Positions 45,012-54,095 of a stretch of DNA of 64,000 nucleotides are shown here, in pieces. The notes beneath the pieces are model-generated. The model was not told the DNA's origin and ran no database searches. It saw nothing but the letters and a program-made list of their open reading frames with translations. The DNA comes from Candidatus Methanoplasma termitum. Lineage in GTDB: Archaea; Thermoplasmatota; Thermoplasmata; Methanomassiliicoccales; Methanomethylophilaceae. The stretch covers positions 310,001-374,000 of the forward strand of contig NZ_CP010070.1 of assembly GCF_000800805.1 (NCBI RefSeq), in the 5' to 3' direction. Each line of letters begins with the position of its first letter. The stretch's first letter is position 1. A program made the translations under genes and the position numbers.

Positions 45012-46052
45012 ATGGCAGGCTTAACAAAAGAACTCGCACTGAAGATGCCTCTCAACCTGGGGGCATCCAAATCCGGCATCGCTACAAGGGAAACGCTCAG
45101 AGGTCAGCATCTGGCGGATATGGAATATGTGCTTCCGGATGCAAGATCGGCAATAATATTCTGCGTACCGTTCGATCAAAGTCTCATCGAACCCTTCCTT
45201 AGCAAAAAGAGCTTTGAGTTAAGCACCAATAAGATAAGAACGACCACATTCGCTTTCGGAATATCTTTTGAAATATCCACGGTGCTCACATCGTTAGGCT
45301 ATAAGGCATACCCCATCGCTTCGAACTTTGCCTTCAGGAAAGAGTCCGAGAACGGTATTTTTGACCGTATACCTCCCATATCGCTCAAGCTGATGGCGAG
45401 AGCCTGCGGACTGGGGCACATAGCACAGTCTGGCCTTCTCATCAACAAGGAGTACGGAGCGGCGTTCTCTCTTGGCGGTGTAGTAACGGACGCAGATCTG
45501 GAACCCACCCCGCCGCTGCCCGAGAGCGGGAACTATTGTGACGGATGCCTGATGTGTAAAAGGGCGTGCATCGTCGACCATATCAACCCCGGGAGAGTAA
45601 CGATAGAACTCGGGAACGAGACAATAAGGGCCGGCAACTGCAGATTGCCCGCAAGGTGCGCATACCCATGCGGAGGGCTTACCGGATTGCATAGGAGCGG
45701 CGAATGGTCAACATGGTCGCCCGGACGTTTTCCGCTGCCGGAGGACGATGAGGAGTACCGTACTATTTCAAAGAAATATGTGCAAAGATACCTTCAAAGA
45801 AAAAGAGAGGGCGCGATATCTTACAACCCCTTGCTGGCGTATCCTTATGAGATGCAGTATGCATGTTGCAATTGTCAATTCGTCTGTCATCCGGACTTAG
45901 AAGAAAGGAAAAAAAGATTCGGGATGCTGAGGAACAGCGGCGTAGTCGTAGAGAAAGAGGACGGACGAGTATATGCGGTCACGCCACAGGAGGCGAAGAA
46001 ATTCATTTCTGAGATGCCGCCGGAGAGAAAAAAACTGTTCACTGACGAATGA
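45012..46052 (+). CDS. Iron-sulfur protein with two [4Fe-4S] motifs, QueG/reductive dehalogenase-like
   Basis: A 346-residue protein of the epoxyqueuosine reductase-like class without a clear corrinoid-binding motif. YCDGCLMCKRACIV and a later YACCNCQFVCHP provide cysteines for two [4Fe-4S] clusters. Residues about 180-250 are arginine- and glycine-rich. Because archaea lack queuosine, a tRNA role is unlikely; the substrate is unknown. The ATG lies about 27 nt after a TATA-like CTTTATTAATG, consistent with a leaderless transcript. Confidence 0.7.
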   Translation: MAGLTKELALKMPLNLGASKSGIATRETLRGQHLADMEYVLPDARSAIIFCVPFDQSLIEPFLSKKSFELSTNKIRTTTFAFGISFEISTVLTSLGYKAYPIASNFAFRKESENGIFDRIPPISLKLMARACGLGHIAQSGLLINKEYGAAFSLGGVVTDADLEPTPPLPESGNYCDGCLMCKRACIVDHINPGRVTIELGNETIRAGNCRLPARCAYPCGGLTGLHRSGEWSTWSPGRFPLPEDDEEYRTISKKYVQRYLQRKREGAISYNPLLAYPYEMQYACCNCQFVCHPDLEERKKRFGMLRNSGVVVEKEDGRVYAVTPQEAKKFISEMPPERKKLFTDE

Positions 46053-46091
46053 TGTACCATTTCAAAGAATGTTTTCCTGCAGCGGGAACAA

Positions 46092-47117
46092 ATGCGCATG
46101 TTGAAGTCTTATAACATAGAGGTAATATCGCCGCATATGCCTTTCAGATATGCCGGAATGGAAAAAACTATTGTCAACGCTATAAAGGACGCTGTCGAGG
46201 GGAAGGATGTTGCCGTTGCCTTCTCGGGCGGGTTGGACTCGGGGTTGATGTCGGCCATTGCCAAGAAGTATGCCGACTCGGTTCATTTGTACACATGCGG
46301 GACAACCAAATCACATGACACAATAATGGCAAAGGATCTTTCCGAAAAGCTGGAGCTTCCGTGGACGCTCGCCGAGATATCAAAAAGGAATGTCGAACTG
46401 CTCATAAAAGAAATGATCGCCGCCACCGGCACTACAGATCCGTTCACCATCTCCTACGAGCTGCAGCTGTTCTGTGTCTGCAGGGAAGCGAAAGAGGACG
46501 TCGTAATAACAGGCCAGGGCGCGGATGAATATTTCATGGGATGTGCGAAATTCGTCGACCAGACCGACAACGATTATGAGATGCAAAGGAAAGCGGCCGT
46601 GGACAGACTTCTGAAAGTATCCATTCCATGCGAATTATTTATCGCCAAACACTTCGGAAAAGAGCTTCTTTATCCGTATATGTCGGACGAAGTGTTATCC
46701 GGCGTCAGGGAACTCGACGAGAATGATCTGAAACCAAAGGATATGGATTCCAGGAAGATAGTCCTTCGAGAGATAGCGGAGGACCTGGGATATCCGTACA
46801 TCGCGACAAGGCCGAAGAAGTCATCGCAATACGGTTCCGGAACCACAGACATCATCCGTGCGTTGGCAAGGGAAAAAGGATTGTTCTATAACGAGTACAT
46901 CGCATCCCTGTGCGACGAGGTTTTATTTAACGGGAATTCAAAGGGCAGAGGCTCGGTCATCAACGCGCGCATCGATTCGATCGTTAAGGTCGAGGCCGAG
47001 AAGATATTGCAGCAGCTGAGGCTGTCGCCATCTGAGGCGGTGGAGATGTTCTATCGGAGGATCATTGAGGACGGCGGCATACAGTCAGTCGAAAGACCTG
47101 CGAAGAAAGATCGTTGA
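46092..47117 (+). CDS. Asparagine synthase-like ATP-pyrophosphatase without glutaminase domain
   Basis: A 341-residue protein with a complete PP-loop AFSGGLDSGLM and the asparagine synthase-type segment GQGADEYFMG. The N-terminal glutamine-hydrolysing domain of AsnB is missing; only about 30 residues precede the PP-loop. It would therefore use ammonia, or act on a different substrate such as a tRNA or small peptide. Archaeal paralogs of this kind are annotated inconsistently. It follows the iron-sulfur gene by 39 nt and may share its transcript. Confidence 0.75.
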   Translation: MRMLKSYNIEVISPHMPFRYAGMEKTIVNAIKDAVEGKDVAVAFSGGLDSGLMSAIAKKYADSVHLYTCGTTKSHDTIMAKDLSEKLELPWTLAEISKRNVELLIKEMIAATGTTDPFTISYELQLFCVCREAKEDVVITGQGADEYFMGCAKFVDQTDNDYEMQRKAAVDRLLKVSIPCELFIAKHFGKELLYPYMSDEVLSGVRELDENDLKPKDMDSRKIVLREIAEDLGYPYIATRPKKSSQYGSGTTDIIRALAREKGLFYNEYIASLCDEVLFNGNSKGRGSVINARIDSIVKVEAEKILQQLRLSPSEAVEMFYRRIIEDGGIQSVERPAKKDR

Positions 47118-47190
47118 CAATCAGCCATGGAATCGGAATTTTATCTCACAACGCTGGGTCAATTATATAAACTATTGAATAGGATACATA

Positions 47191-47769
47191 GTGGGTGAAA
47201 CCTTAACAACTTCAACTTCAAATGAGTTAGCCAACCCGGTAACGTTAGGTCTTTACGGGTTCGCTTTGGCAGTGATATTGCTATCGATACACAATCTCGG
47301 ATACTTCGGAATGGATCCGACTGTGATAATGGCGGCAATATTTATGGGTGGTATAGCACAGTTAATCGCTGGATTGATAGAGATGAAGAAGAACAGCATG
47401 TTCACGGGGACCGTATTCACATTATTGGGGCTCTTCTGGATAGCATTCGGTATCTTACAGATGGGTGCATTAGGAGTGATCTCATTGGGTGCGCCGAACC
47501 ACACTTCTTTGTCCACATTCTTCCTTATATTCACGATATTGGTAATATTGCTGACATTCGGTACGTTCAAGCTCCCGAAGTCATTCATTATTACCTTTTT
47601 GCTGATAGTCGTGACATTGGTCCTGCTGACAAGCGGAGCATTCTTGGAAGAATCGATCCTCACGAAGGCAGGCGGTGTTGTCGGGTTCCTAGCGGGAGCG
47701 GCAGCAGTCTACATAGCATCCGCCGAAATATATGCCGAGCAGTACAAGAAGCCCATACTGCCCCTTTAA
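47191..47769 (+). CDS. satP: Acetate/succinate-type transporter, GPR1/FUN34/YaaH (SatP) family
   Basis: A 192-residue protein with six predicted TM helices. NPVTLGLYGFALAVILLSIHN matches the family signature NPAPLGL; GGIAQLIAGLIEMKKNSMFTGTVF and LGLFWI follow in the expected order. These proteins carry acetate or other small monocarboxylates. The start is GTG 47191. A strong terminator follows directly. Confidence 0.88.
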   Translation: MGETLTTSTSNELANPVTLGLYGFALAVILLSIHNLGYFGMDPTVIMAAIFMGGIAQLIAGLIEMKKNSMFTGTVFTLLGLFWIAFGILQMGALGVISLGAPNHTSLSTFFLIFTILVILLTFGTFKLPKSFIITFLLIVVTLVLLTSGAFLEESILTKAGGVVGFLAGAAAVYIASAEIYAEQYKKPILPL

Positions 47770-47777
47770 ACAATAAA

Positions 47778-47811
47778 ATGTCCCATCCGGGACATCACTA
47801 TTTTTTTTCCT
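47778..47811 (+). terminator. Terminator after the acetate transporter gene
   Basis: ATGTCCC/GGGACAT, a 7-bp stem with ATCC loop, followed by a run of eight T. It is the most canonical intrinsic terminator in the window. Confidence 0.85.
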
Positions 47812-47851
47812 GAGACAACGGGTCGGTTCTTTTGTTTCTAATAATGGAACA

Positions 47852-48403
47852 TTAACTTTTTTCTTTATGAAGATGGAATGAATCAATCACAGAGTGCTCT
47901 GCGCCCTGGGCTGTAAGCACACTTTTCATAAGGAAGATCTCAGAGCAAACAAAAGAACCGACCTCGAGTTCCTTGTTTTCATTAATGAACTCTGTAAGGC
48001 GTTTCGAGGGGTCTCTTACCCTGCCGATGGTGATGTGTGCCTTGAAGGGCTTCCTGTCATAATCTATCCCGATAGAATCCAGCATTTTGTCGAGATCGGA
48101 AAGAATGCTTGAGAACGGCTCCCCCGGTGCGGAGCCTATCCAGACAACACGGGGGGAATTGTTATTCGGAAATGCTCCTATACCTTTCATAGATACATCA
48201 AAATTGTGATAATTTTCTAAAGATCTCATATGTGCGGACAATTTCTTCAATTTCGAAGCATCCACATCACCCAGGAACCGCAGAGTAAGGTGGATCTCCT
48301 TTGACACGCCGACCCCCCGGATATCTTTCAATTCTTTCAAGGAGTCTTGGATCGGAGGCATCTTCGGAATGCCGATCGATATGAACGACCTTATCTTTTC
48401 CAT
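47852..48403 (-). CDS. thpR: RNA 2',3'-cyclic phosphodiesterase (ThpR/LigT family)
   Basis: A 183-residue 2H phosphoesterase. Both catalytic HxT/S motifs are visible: HLTLRFLG and HITIGRV. The family opens 2',3'-cyclic phosphates to 2'-phosphates and was first seen as a tRNA ligase. The opening RSFISIGIP is typical. It stands alone, convergent with the transporter gene. Confidence 0.92.
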   Translation of the reverse strand: MEKIRSFISIGIPKMPPIQDSLKELKDIRGVGVSKEIHLTLRFLGDVDASKLKKLSAHMRSLENYHNFDVSMKGIGAFPNNNSPRVVWIGSAPGEPFSSILSDLDKMLDSIGIDYDRKPFKAHITIGRVRDPSKRLTEFINENKELEVGSFVCSEIFLMKSVLTAQGAEHSVIDSFHLHKEKS

Positions 48404-48515
48404 TTCATCAGATAAGGGCTGTCTTCAGTATTATAATTTAACATAGGCGAACTAAAGTGTTAAAATAGTTCATCCCAATAGACTGAATCGAGGGAACGCT
48501 GTGGAAGGATCCGAG

Positions 48516-49916
48516 ATGACCAAGGATGTTGAAGTTCTTCTCGGGAATCCGAAAAAAGCTATTCTTGCGATGGCGATCCCCACCACAATAGCGCTGGTGG
48601 CCCAATCCGTTACCAACCTGACCGATGCCATGTGGGTGTCCGGCTTAGGAACAGATGCGCTTGCCGCAGTAGGGATAGTGTTCCCGCTTTTCTTCATAAT
48701 GGTGGGGATCGGTCAGGGTATCGGCATAGGTGCCGCTGCTGCGATCTCGAAAAGGATAGGTGCAGATAACAAAGCAGATGCAGACAGAACGGCCGCTCAG
48801 GCCGTGGCATACATGATAGTTGCCAGCGTGATAGTGACCATAGTGCTTTTGATATTTCTTGAACCCATTTTGAGATTTTTGGGGACCGGCGCCAGCGAGG
48901 AGACCATACAACAATGCCTCAGGTTCGCAAGACCGATGGTAATGTTCACGATCGTGTTCCTGGCAGTCGGGGTGATGTCCAATGTCATCAGATCGGAAGG
49001 GGCCGCCAAGCGATCCATGTATGTGGTGATCATGGTGGCGGTCATCAATCTGATAATAGAACCGTTCTTCATTTATGACTACGGACTCGGATGGGGTATG
49101 ACCGGAGCATCGCTCGCCACTATAGTCGCGGAGGCGGCAGGTATAATGGTGATAATCTATTGGTACATTATCAAAAAGGATCTGTTCCTGAAGTTCAGAT
49201 TCAGAGGCTTCAGATTTGACCGGCTGATAGCGAAGGATATCTTCAGTGTGGGTATCCCGGCCGCTTTCCAGATGATCGTGATATCGCTCGTTTCGATATT
49301 CATGCTCCGTATATTGCTTATGGCGGGCGGAGATGACGGCGTTGCGATATACTCCTCAGACTGGAGGATCATCAGCATCCTTACGATACCGGTTATGGGT
49401 ATCGCGATGGGAATAGTCCCTGTATGTGCCGCCGCGCTCGGAGCGGAACGTTATGATAAGATCAAGGACGCTTACAACTATGCGCTGAAGATCTCCATCT
49501 CATTGATGGTTGTTGTTATGATTATTACGATCATCTTCGCACCGCAGATGAATATGGCCTTCACATATTCGGCTGATACTGAGCATTTGAGAGGAGGCAT
49601 GACCGATTTCCTCAGAATAGCGGCATTGTTCCTGCCGTTCTTTGCGATGGGGAATTGTGCCGAATCGCTTTTCCAATCCTTGGGAATGGGAGTGAGGTCT
49701 CTGACCTCTACGATATTCAGGAATTTCCTGATGATCCCTCTTTGCTATGCCGCAGCGGTACTGACATCCGGACTGACATACATCTGGTGGGGAGCATCGT
49801 TCGCAGAGATAATAGCATCCGGACTCGTCCTTATATGGAGCTTCTATGTCCTGAGAGGCTTCATCAGGCGCAGATCCGGAATCGATAGAAAGCCGTCCGA
49901 AGCGTGTTCGAACTGA
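48516..49916 (+). CDS. MATE-family efflux transporter
   Basis: A 466-residue protein with twelve TM helices in two related halves. The opening LLGNPKKAILAMAIPTTIALVAQ and the AMWVSGLGTDALAAVGI segment are typical of NorM/DinF-like MATE exporters, which use Na+ or H+ gradients to export cationic drugs. I use ATG 48516, preceded by GGAAGGA; GTG 48501 would add five residues. Confidence 0.93.
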   Translation: MTKDVEVLLGNPKKAILAMAIPTTIALVAQSVTNLTDAMWVSGLGTDALAAVGIVFPLFFIMVGIGQGIGIGAAAAISKRIGADNKADADRTAAQAVAYMIVASVIVTIVLLIFLEPILRFLGTGASEETIQQCLRFARPMVMFTIVFLAVGVMSNVIRSEGAAKRSMYVVIMVAVINLIIEPFFIYDYGLGWGMTGASLATIVAEAAGIMVIIYWYIIKKDLFLKFRFRGFRFDRLIAKDIFSVGIPAAFQMIVISLVSIFMLRILLMAGGDDGVAIYSSDWRIISILTIPVMGIAMGIVPVCAAALGAERYDKIKDAYNYALKISISLMVVVMIITIIFAPQMNMAFTYSADTEHLRGGMTDFLRIAALFLPFFAMGNCAESLFQSLGMGVRSLTSTIFRNFLMIPLCYAAAVLTSGLTYIWWGASFAEIIASGLVLIWSFYVLRGFIRRRSGIDRKPSEACSN

Positions 49917-49959
49917 GTATTTCAGAAAACTTAATACCTGTAACACTTATCCGATCATC

Positions 49960-50094
49960 ATGCCCCATGCCCCGATATTTGTGGATCATCAGGCAGATCT
50001 CGCCAAAGGCAACCAGGGGCCTTTTCATGCCGGAAGAACGGAAAAGAGCGTAGATGCCGTAAGTTCACTTTCTGTCGCGATCATAGGCAGGTGA
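49960..50094 (+). CDS. Possible small protein of 44 residues
   Basis: A short frame starting MPHAPIFVDHQADLAKG and ending SSLSVAIIGR, with a TATA-like AACTTAATACC about 25 nt upstream and its stop 4 nt before the GNAT start. No family is recognised. It might be a leader or a chance frame; the AGGTGA at its end is the ribosome site for the next gene. Confidence 0.25.
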   Translation: MPHAPIFVDHQADLAKGNQGPFHAGRTEKSVDAVSSLSVAIIGR

Positions 50095-50098
50095 AGAT

Positions 50099-50647
50099 AT
50101 GTGGAGAACGTTCCCGATCCAAACATCCAACCTTTACCTAAGGCCGTTCAAGATAACGGATGCGGCGAAGGCGTACGAGAATTGGATGTCGGATGATGAC
50201 GTGACCGAATTCCTGACCTGGGACACGCACAGATCTCCCGAAGAATCGGAAAATATAATAGGGAAGTGGGTACGAGAATATGAATACGGCACCATGGAAT
50301 GGTGCATTGTGCACAAACGGAAGGAAGAACCGATAGGGAGCATCGCTGCGGTGCAGGATTTCCCGGAAATGAGATACTGCGAGATCGGGTATTGCATCGG
50401 AAAGGAACACTGGGGGAAAGGGTACATGACGGAAACGGTGAAAGCTGTGACAGAATACATCTTTAGGAATACGGATTATATCTGGATCCAGGCAAGATGC
50501 GACTCCGAGAACTACGGATCGAGAAAATGTCTCGAAAAATGCGGCTACAAACTGGCTGCGGTCTTTGAACTTCCCAATGAAAGGATGGGCGGAGAGATAA
50601 GAACATACCATATGATGAGTATCGAACGCAAAGATATCCGGATGTGA
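50099..50647 (+). CDS. GNAT-family N-acetyltransferase (RimJ/RimL-like)
   Basis: A 182-residue acetyltransferase. TSNLYLRPFKITDAAKAYENW is the usual N-terminal strand and helix of RimJ/RimL-like enzymes; YCIGKEHWGKGYMTE is the acetyl-CoA-binding loop, and SRKCLEKCGYK the C-terminal signature. The substrate could be a ribosomal protein, an amino acid or a small amine. An AGGTGA ribosome site lies 5 nt before ATG 50099. It is followed by a small cysteine-rich gene after 3 nt. Confidence 0.88.
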   Translation: MWRTFPIQTSNLYLRPFKITDAAKAYENWMSDDDVTEFLTWDTHRSPEESENIIGKWVREYEYGTMEWCIVHKRKEEPIGSIAAVQDFPEMRYCEIGYCIGKEHWGKGYMTETVKAVTEYIFRNTDYIWIQARCDSENYGSRKCLEKCGYKLAAVFELPNERMGGEIRTYHMMSIERKDIRM

Positions 50648-50650
50648 ACC

Positions 50651-50905
50651 ATGAGCAACGAGAACTATCAGAAATGCCGCACATGCCGTTTTTGCATCCA
50701 TTCCCGTGATAGCTGGGTATGTTCGCTGAGAGGTTCGCCCACGCACGATGACGGCACATGTGAAAGATACAGGCCGGGTTCATGCGAGAACTGCAACAAC
50801 ATCATTCTGACCAAAAGTAAAGCCGTATGCAGGGTCACCGTAGAAGAGACCGATGTACTGAATGTCTGTTCCGATTACGACCCATCGGGAAGAAGGTCAG
50901 TATGA
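50651..50905 (+). CDS. Small cysteine-rich protein, probably metal-binding
   Basis: An 84-residue protein with eleven cysteines in pairs: CRTCRFC, CSLRG, CERYRPGSCENC and later CRVTVE and CSDYDPS. The spacing suggests two zinc-ribbon-like or rubredoxin-like knuckles. It is 3 nt after the GNAT gene, so it is probably co-translated. Its 3' end overlaps the convergent DUF5685-like gene by 9 nt. No named family is claimed. Confidence 0.65.
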   Translation: MSNENYQKCRTCRFCIHSRDSWVCSLRGSPTHDDGTCERYRPGSCENCNNIILTKSKAVCRVTVEETDVLNVCSDYDPSGRRSV

Positions 50906-51811
50906 GGCGTTCCTTTTTTTGCGTCCTTCGAATGTATTCTTAACGGAAGCCTTTGCCAGACTTGAACCGAGCATGACGTTCTTTGCCGAATCCGGTATTC
51001 CGTAGTATACAATGTTGTCGGTCACGCCCACATCGCACTTCATCTTTTCCTTCAGAGCCGAATACGATGCCTGGAGATCACCTATGACCTTGTTCAGGGA
51101 GCCGGATATCTCGTACATGTTGTCGTTAATGAACTGCATCTTATTCTTGAACGGTTTGCCGCCTGCCAGCAGGGGGTTGTACGTATCATCTAAATAATCT
51201 TGGTCGAGGTCGTCCACCGCGTCCATCATATACACTGCGGCGGTCAGATGGGTGAAAATGTTCTCCAGGCCGTCATCTGCCTGTTCCCCGGCGATATCTT
51301 TCAGTGCGAACGCAAGGGATCTGCCGAATGTCTCGCCCATACGCACAGCGTCTGAACACCCGGCCTCTTCCATGCTTCTGAGTTTTTCGAATCCTTTCCC
51401 CACAACATCATCGTATTCCGGATACTTACGTTCGGCCTTAGATATCGCTTTTCCCAGTATCACGGAGGCCGCACTGCTTTTTATCGAAGGTTTATCATAT
51501 TTGTCATCAACAAGCTCCCATTTTGTCAGGAGGATCGTGTATGCCGCCATTTTCCTGAAAAGATCGGAATCGGCCTTTGGATCTTTGAACACGCAGACAG
51601 GTGATATTTTCGTACCATCGAAATAAGGACAGTCGCCTGTGAATGAGTTCATTATGATCGTGTTGAATGTCATATCATAATTTACGGCAGACGTAGACAC
51701 AACTCCGAATTCCGATTTGAGCTGGTGGCAGGTCTCGCAATAGTACCTTCTGTATGAGGAAAGGTCCGACGGGGACATTTTCATGTAAAGAGGGATGGTG
51801 TATCCGAACAT
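50897..51811 (-). CDS. DUF5685-like protein
   Basis: A 304-residue protein starting MFGYTIPLYMKMSPSDLSSYRRYYCETCHQLK, the opening of the DUF5685 family as I recall it, in which the protein is thought to be helical and squalene synthase-like in layout. Asp-rich segments (YMMDAVDDLDQDYLDD) resemble such a fold. The ATG at 51811 aligns with this opening; a longer reading from 51877 is unlikely. Role unknown. It is divergent from the nitrogenase-like operon, about 100 nt away. Confidence 0.7.
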   Translation of the reverse strand: MFGYTIPLYMKMSPSDLSSYRRYYCETCHQLKSEFGVVSTSAVNYDMTFNTIIMNSFTGDCPYFDGTKISPVCVFKDPKADSDLFRKMAAYTILLTKWELVDDKYDKPSIKSSAASVILGKAISKAERKYPEYDDVVGKGFEKLRSMEEAGCSDAVRMGETFGRSLAFALKDIAGEQADDGLENIFTHLTAAVYMMDAVDDLDQDYLDDTYNPLLAGGKPFKNKMQFINDNMYEISGSLNKVIGDLQASYSALKEKMKCDVGVTDNIVYYGIPDSAKNVMLGSSLAKASVKNTFEGRKKRNASY

Positions 51812-51914
51812 ATGACAAGCACATAAAAGACGAATGAATAGAAAATAGTGCCTAATAACGTATTTATAACCAGACACCGATTAATGGTTGGATTATATAT
51901 CCATATAAGATAAG

Positions 51915-54095
51915 TTGGCGAATAATACGATACAGATAGCTATCTACGGAAAAGGAGGGATAGGGAAGTCCACGTCCTCTGCCAATATTTCTTTTTCTCT
52001 CGCTGACATGGGCAAAAAGGTCATCCAGATCGGCTGCGATCCCAAACATGATTCAACAAGAGCACTGATCCAGGGAAGGGAACAGACCACCGTTCTCGAT
52101 TATATCCGTAAGACCCCGCCTTTTGACAGGAAACTCAACGACATAGTTCTGGAAGGAGTAAAAGGGATAAAATGCGTGGAGGCGGGAGGCCCGGAGCCCG
52201 GGATAGGGTGTGCCGGAAGAGGCATATTAAGCACATTCGACACTCTTAAGAAACTCGGACTGAACGATGTTGATTTTGATGTGAAAATGTATGATGTCCT
52301 CGGCGATGTGGTGTGCGGCGGTTTTGCGGTCCCGCTGAGGAACGAGTATGCGGACGGAGTATATCTTGTGACCTCCGGGGAATTCATGTCCATTTACGCT
52401 GCGAACAACATCCTCAAAGGGATAAAGAATTTTGATAAGGGAGTTCCGAGAGTGGCCGGTATAATCCTGAACTGCCGCGGTATCGAGGATGAGATCGAGA
52501 CCGTGGAAAGGTTTGCGGCCGCAGTCGATCTGCCGATCATCGCTTGTATACCCAGAAGTAAACTGTTTGCGGAGGCAGAGGCATCGGGTAAGACGGTCGC
52601 AGAGATGTTCCCCGACTCAGATATCGTAAAGGAATACAGGAAGATCGCCGATAACATCATCGGCATGACGGAAGGCAGATCATCATTATTTGATTCTAAA
52701 CCGCTGAATGATGCGCAAATGGAACTGCTGGCAAAAGGGCAGGCAGTCAAGGCGGGAAACAATATAGACACCGTCAATACGGGAACGGCGTGCCGAGGGT
52801 GTTCATCGAGAACGCTCAAGAACAAAGTAACCACCGAGAAGAATATCCTGTCGTACTGCGCAACGTCCGGAGCGGTGCACGGGTGTTCATCGATAACAGA
52901 TGCGATCGTTATCATACACGGTCCGCGGAGCTGCGCACACATAATGTCGTCAATGAAAACGATCTCGGAAATAATCAGAGGCAGCAAAAGAACGATCGAG
53001 GAGATGCATTCGCTGAGGATGGTCTCCACCGACATCGATGATACGGTATCGGTCTTCGGCGGCGCCGGGCTGTTGGAAGAGAAGATCAGAGATATGATTT
53101 TAGAAGGGCAAAAGAATATTTTCATCGTTACTTCATGCATCCCCGGGATAATAGGAGATAATACCATCGATGTGGTGAATGCGATCTCCCTTGAATACCC
53201 AGACATTTATTTCAGGGTCATAGAGGCGGACGGCAATATCACCGGGGATTGGGAGGATGGGGTAATAGAAGCTGCCGACGCTATCCTCGACATCGTGGAT
53301 GATTCCGTAAAACCCCGGGATGACACCGTGAATATTCTGGCAGAAAGGTATTTTTTCAAACGCGGTGAGGATAAAGACAAAGACATCTTCAGGCTGTTCG
53401 ATCCGTTCGGCATCAAAGTGAACTGCAGGTTCCTGTATGAGGCATCGATGGAGTCGATACGCAACTTCCGTCTCGGGAAAATGAGCTATATCGCCGACAA
53501 TGACAGCTGTTCAGTGAGGGTGGCAAGGATCGTTCACGAGAAGTTGGGTGTTCCGGTAGATACAGAACCTCTGCCCATCGGCATCAGGGCTTACAAAAGA
53601 TTCTCAAAAAAGGTAGGGGAAGAGTTCGGGATCGAAGAAAAGGCAGCCGAAGCTGCGGCGGAAGAGGAGAGAAAGTATTACGCCGAGATAGCGAAGATCA
53701 AACCCAGACTGGAAGGAAAACGGGTGATCATAGAGAACAGATTTCATGAGGATATCGATTGGCTGATAGAGCTGGTCACAGATCTGGGTATGGAGATTGT
53801 TTTGGTGGAGCTGGGCCAACTGAATACACGGAAGGAGAAGTCCCCGGAATCGAGATACGCATCTTCGGGAATACTCTTTAGGGATGAACGTACTTACATC
53901 GATGTGTTGTCGGACATCAAAGAGTTCTCTCCAGATATCATATTATCCAACACCCTCCGCGCTGAATATGAGGAAACCTGCTGCATAGGCTATTCTAATC
54001 CGGGGCCGGGGATGAAAGGCATATTGAACTTCGGGAAAAAGATCGGCGATCTTATGCTTATCCCGAAAACAGAGGGATGGAGAGATATAAGATGA
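51915..54095 (+). CDS. Nitrogenase-like NifH-NifD fusion protein
   Basis: A 726-residue fusion. Residues 1-275 are a NifH/CfbC/BchL-type ATPase: P-loop GKGGIGKS (12-19), DPKHD, and cluster ligands Cys99 and Cys134, equal to Cys97 and Cys132 of NifH. Residues about 285-726 are a NifD/NifE-type subunit with CRGCSSR, HGPRSCAH (Cys340) and VTSCIPGIIGD (Cys408), the usual P-cluster-type cysteine positions. No clear cofactor-binding Cys/His pair of true NifD is seen. The start is TTG 51915, 20 nt after a TATA box, suggesting a leaderless message. It is not the separate CfbC plus CfbD of F430 synthesis. Confidence 0.85.
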   Translation: MANNTIQIAIYGKGGIGKSTSSANISFSLADMGKKVIQIGCDPKHDSTRALIQGREQTTVLDYIRKTPPFDRKLNDIVLEGVKGIKCVEAGGPEPGIGCAGRGILSTFDTLKKLGLNDVDFDVKMYDVLGDVVCGGFAVPLRNEYADGVYLVTSGEFMSIYAANNILKGIKNFDKGVPRVAGIILNCRGIEDEIETVERFAAAVDLPIIACIPRSKLFAEAEASGKTVAEMFPDSDIVKEYRKIADNIIGMTEGRSSLFDSKPLNDAQMELLAKGQAVKAGNNIDTVNTGTACRGCSSRTLKNKVTTEKNILSYCATSGAVHGCSSITDAIVIIHGPRSCAHIMSSMKTISEIIRGSKRTIEEMHSLRMVSTDIDDTVSVFGGAGLLEEKIRDMILEGQKNIFIVTSCIPGIIGDNTIDVVNAISLEYPDIYFRVIEADGNITGDWEDGVIEAADAILDIVDDSVKPRDDTVNILAERYFFKRGEDKDKDIFRLFDPFGIKVNCRFLYEASMESIRNFRLGKMSYIADNDSCSVRVARIVHEKLGVPVDTEPLPIGIRAYKRFSKKVGEEFGIEEKAAEAAAEEERKYYAEIAKIKPRLEGKRVIIENRFHEDIDWLIELVTDLGMEIVLVELGQLNTRKEKSPESRYASSGILFRDERTYIDVLSDIKEFSPDIILSNTLRAEYEETCCIGYSNPGPGMKGILNFGKKIGDLMLIPKTEGWRDIR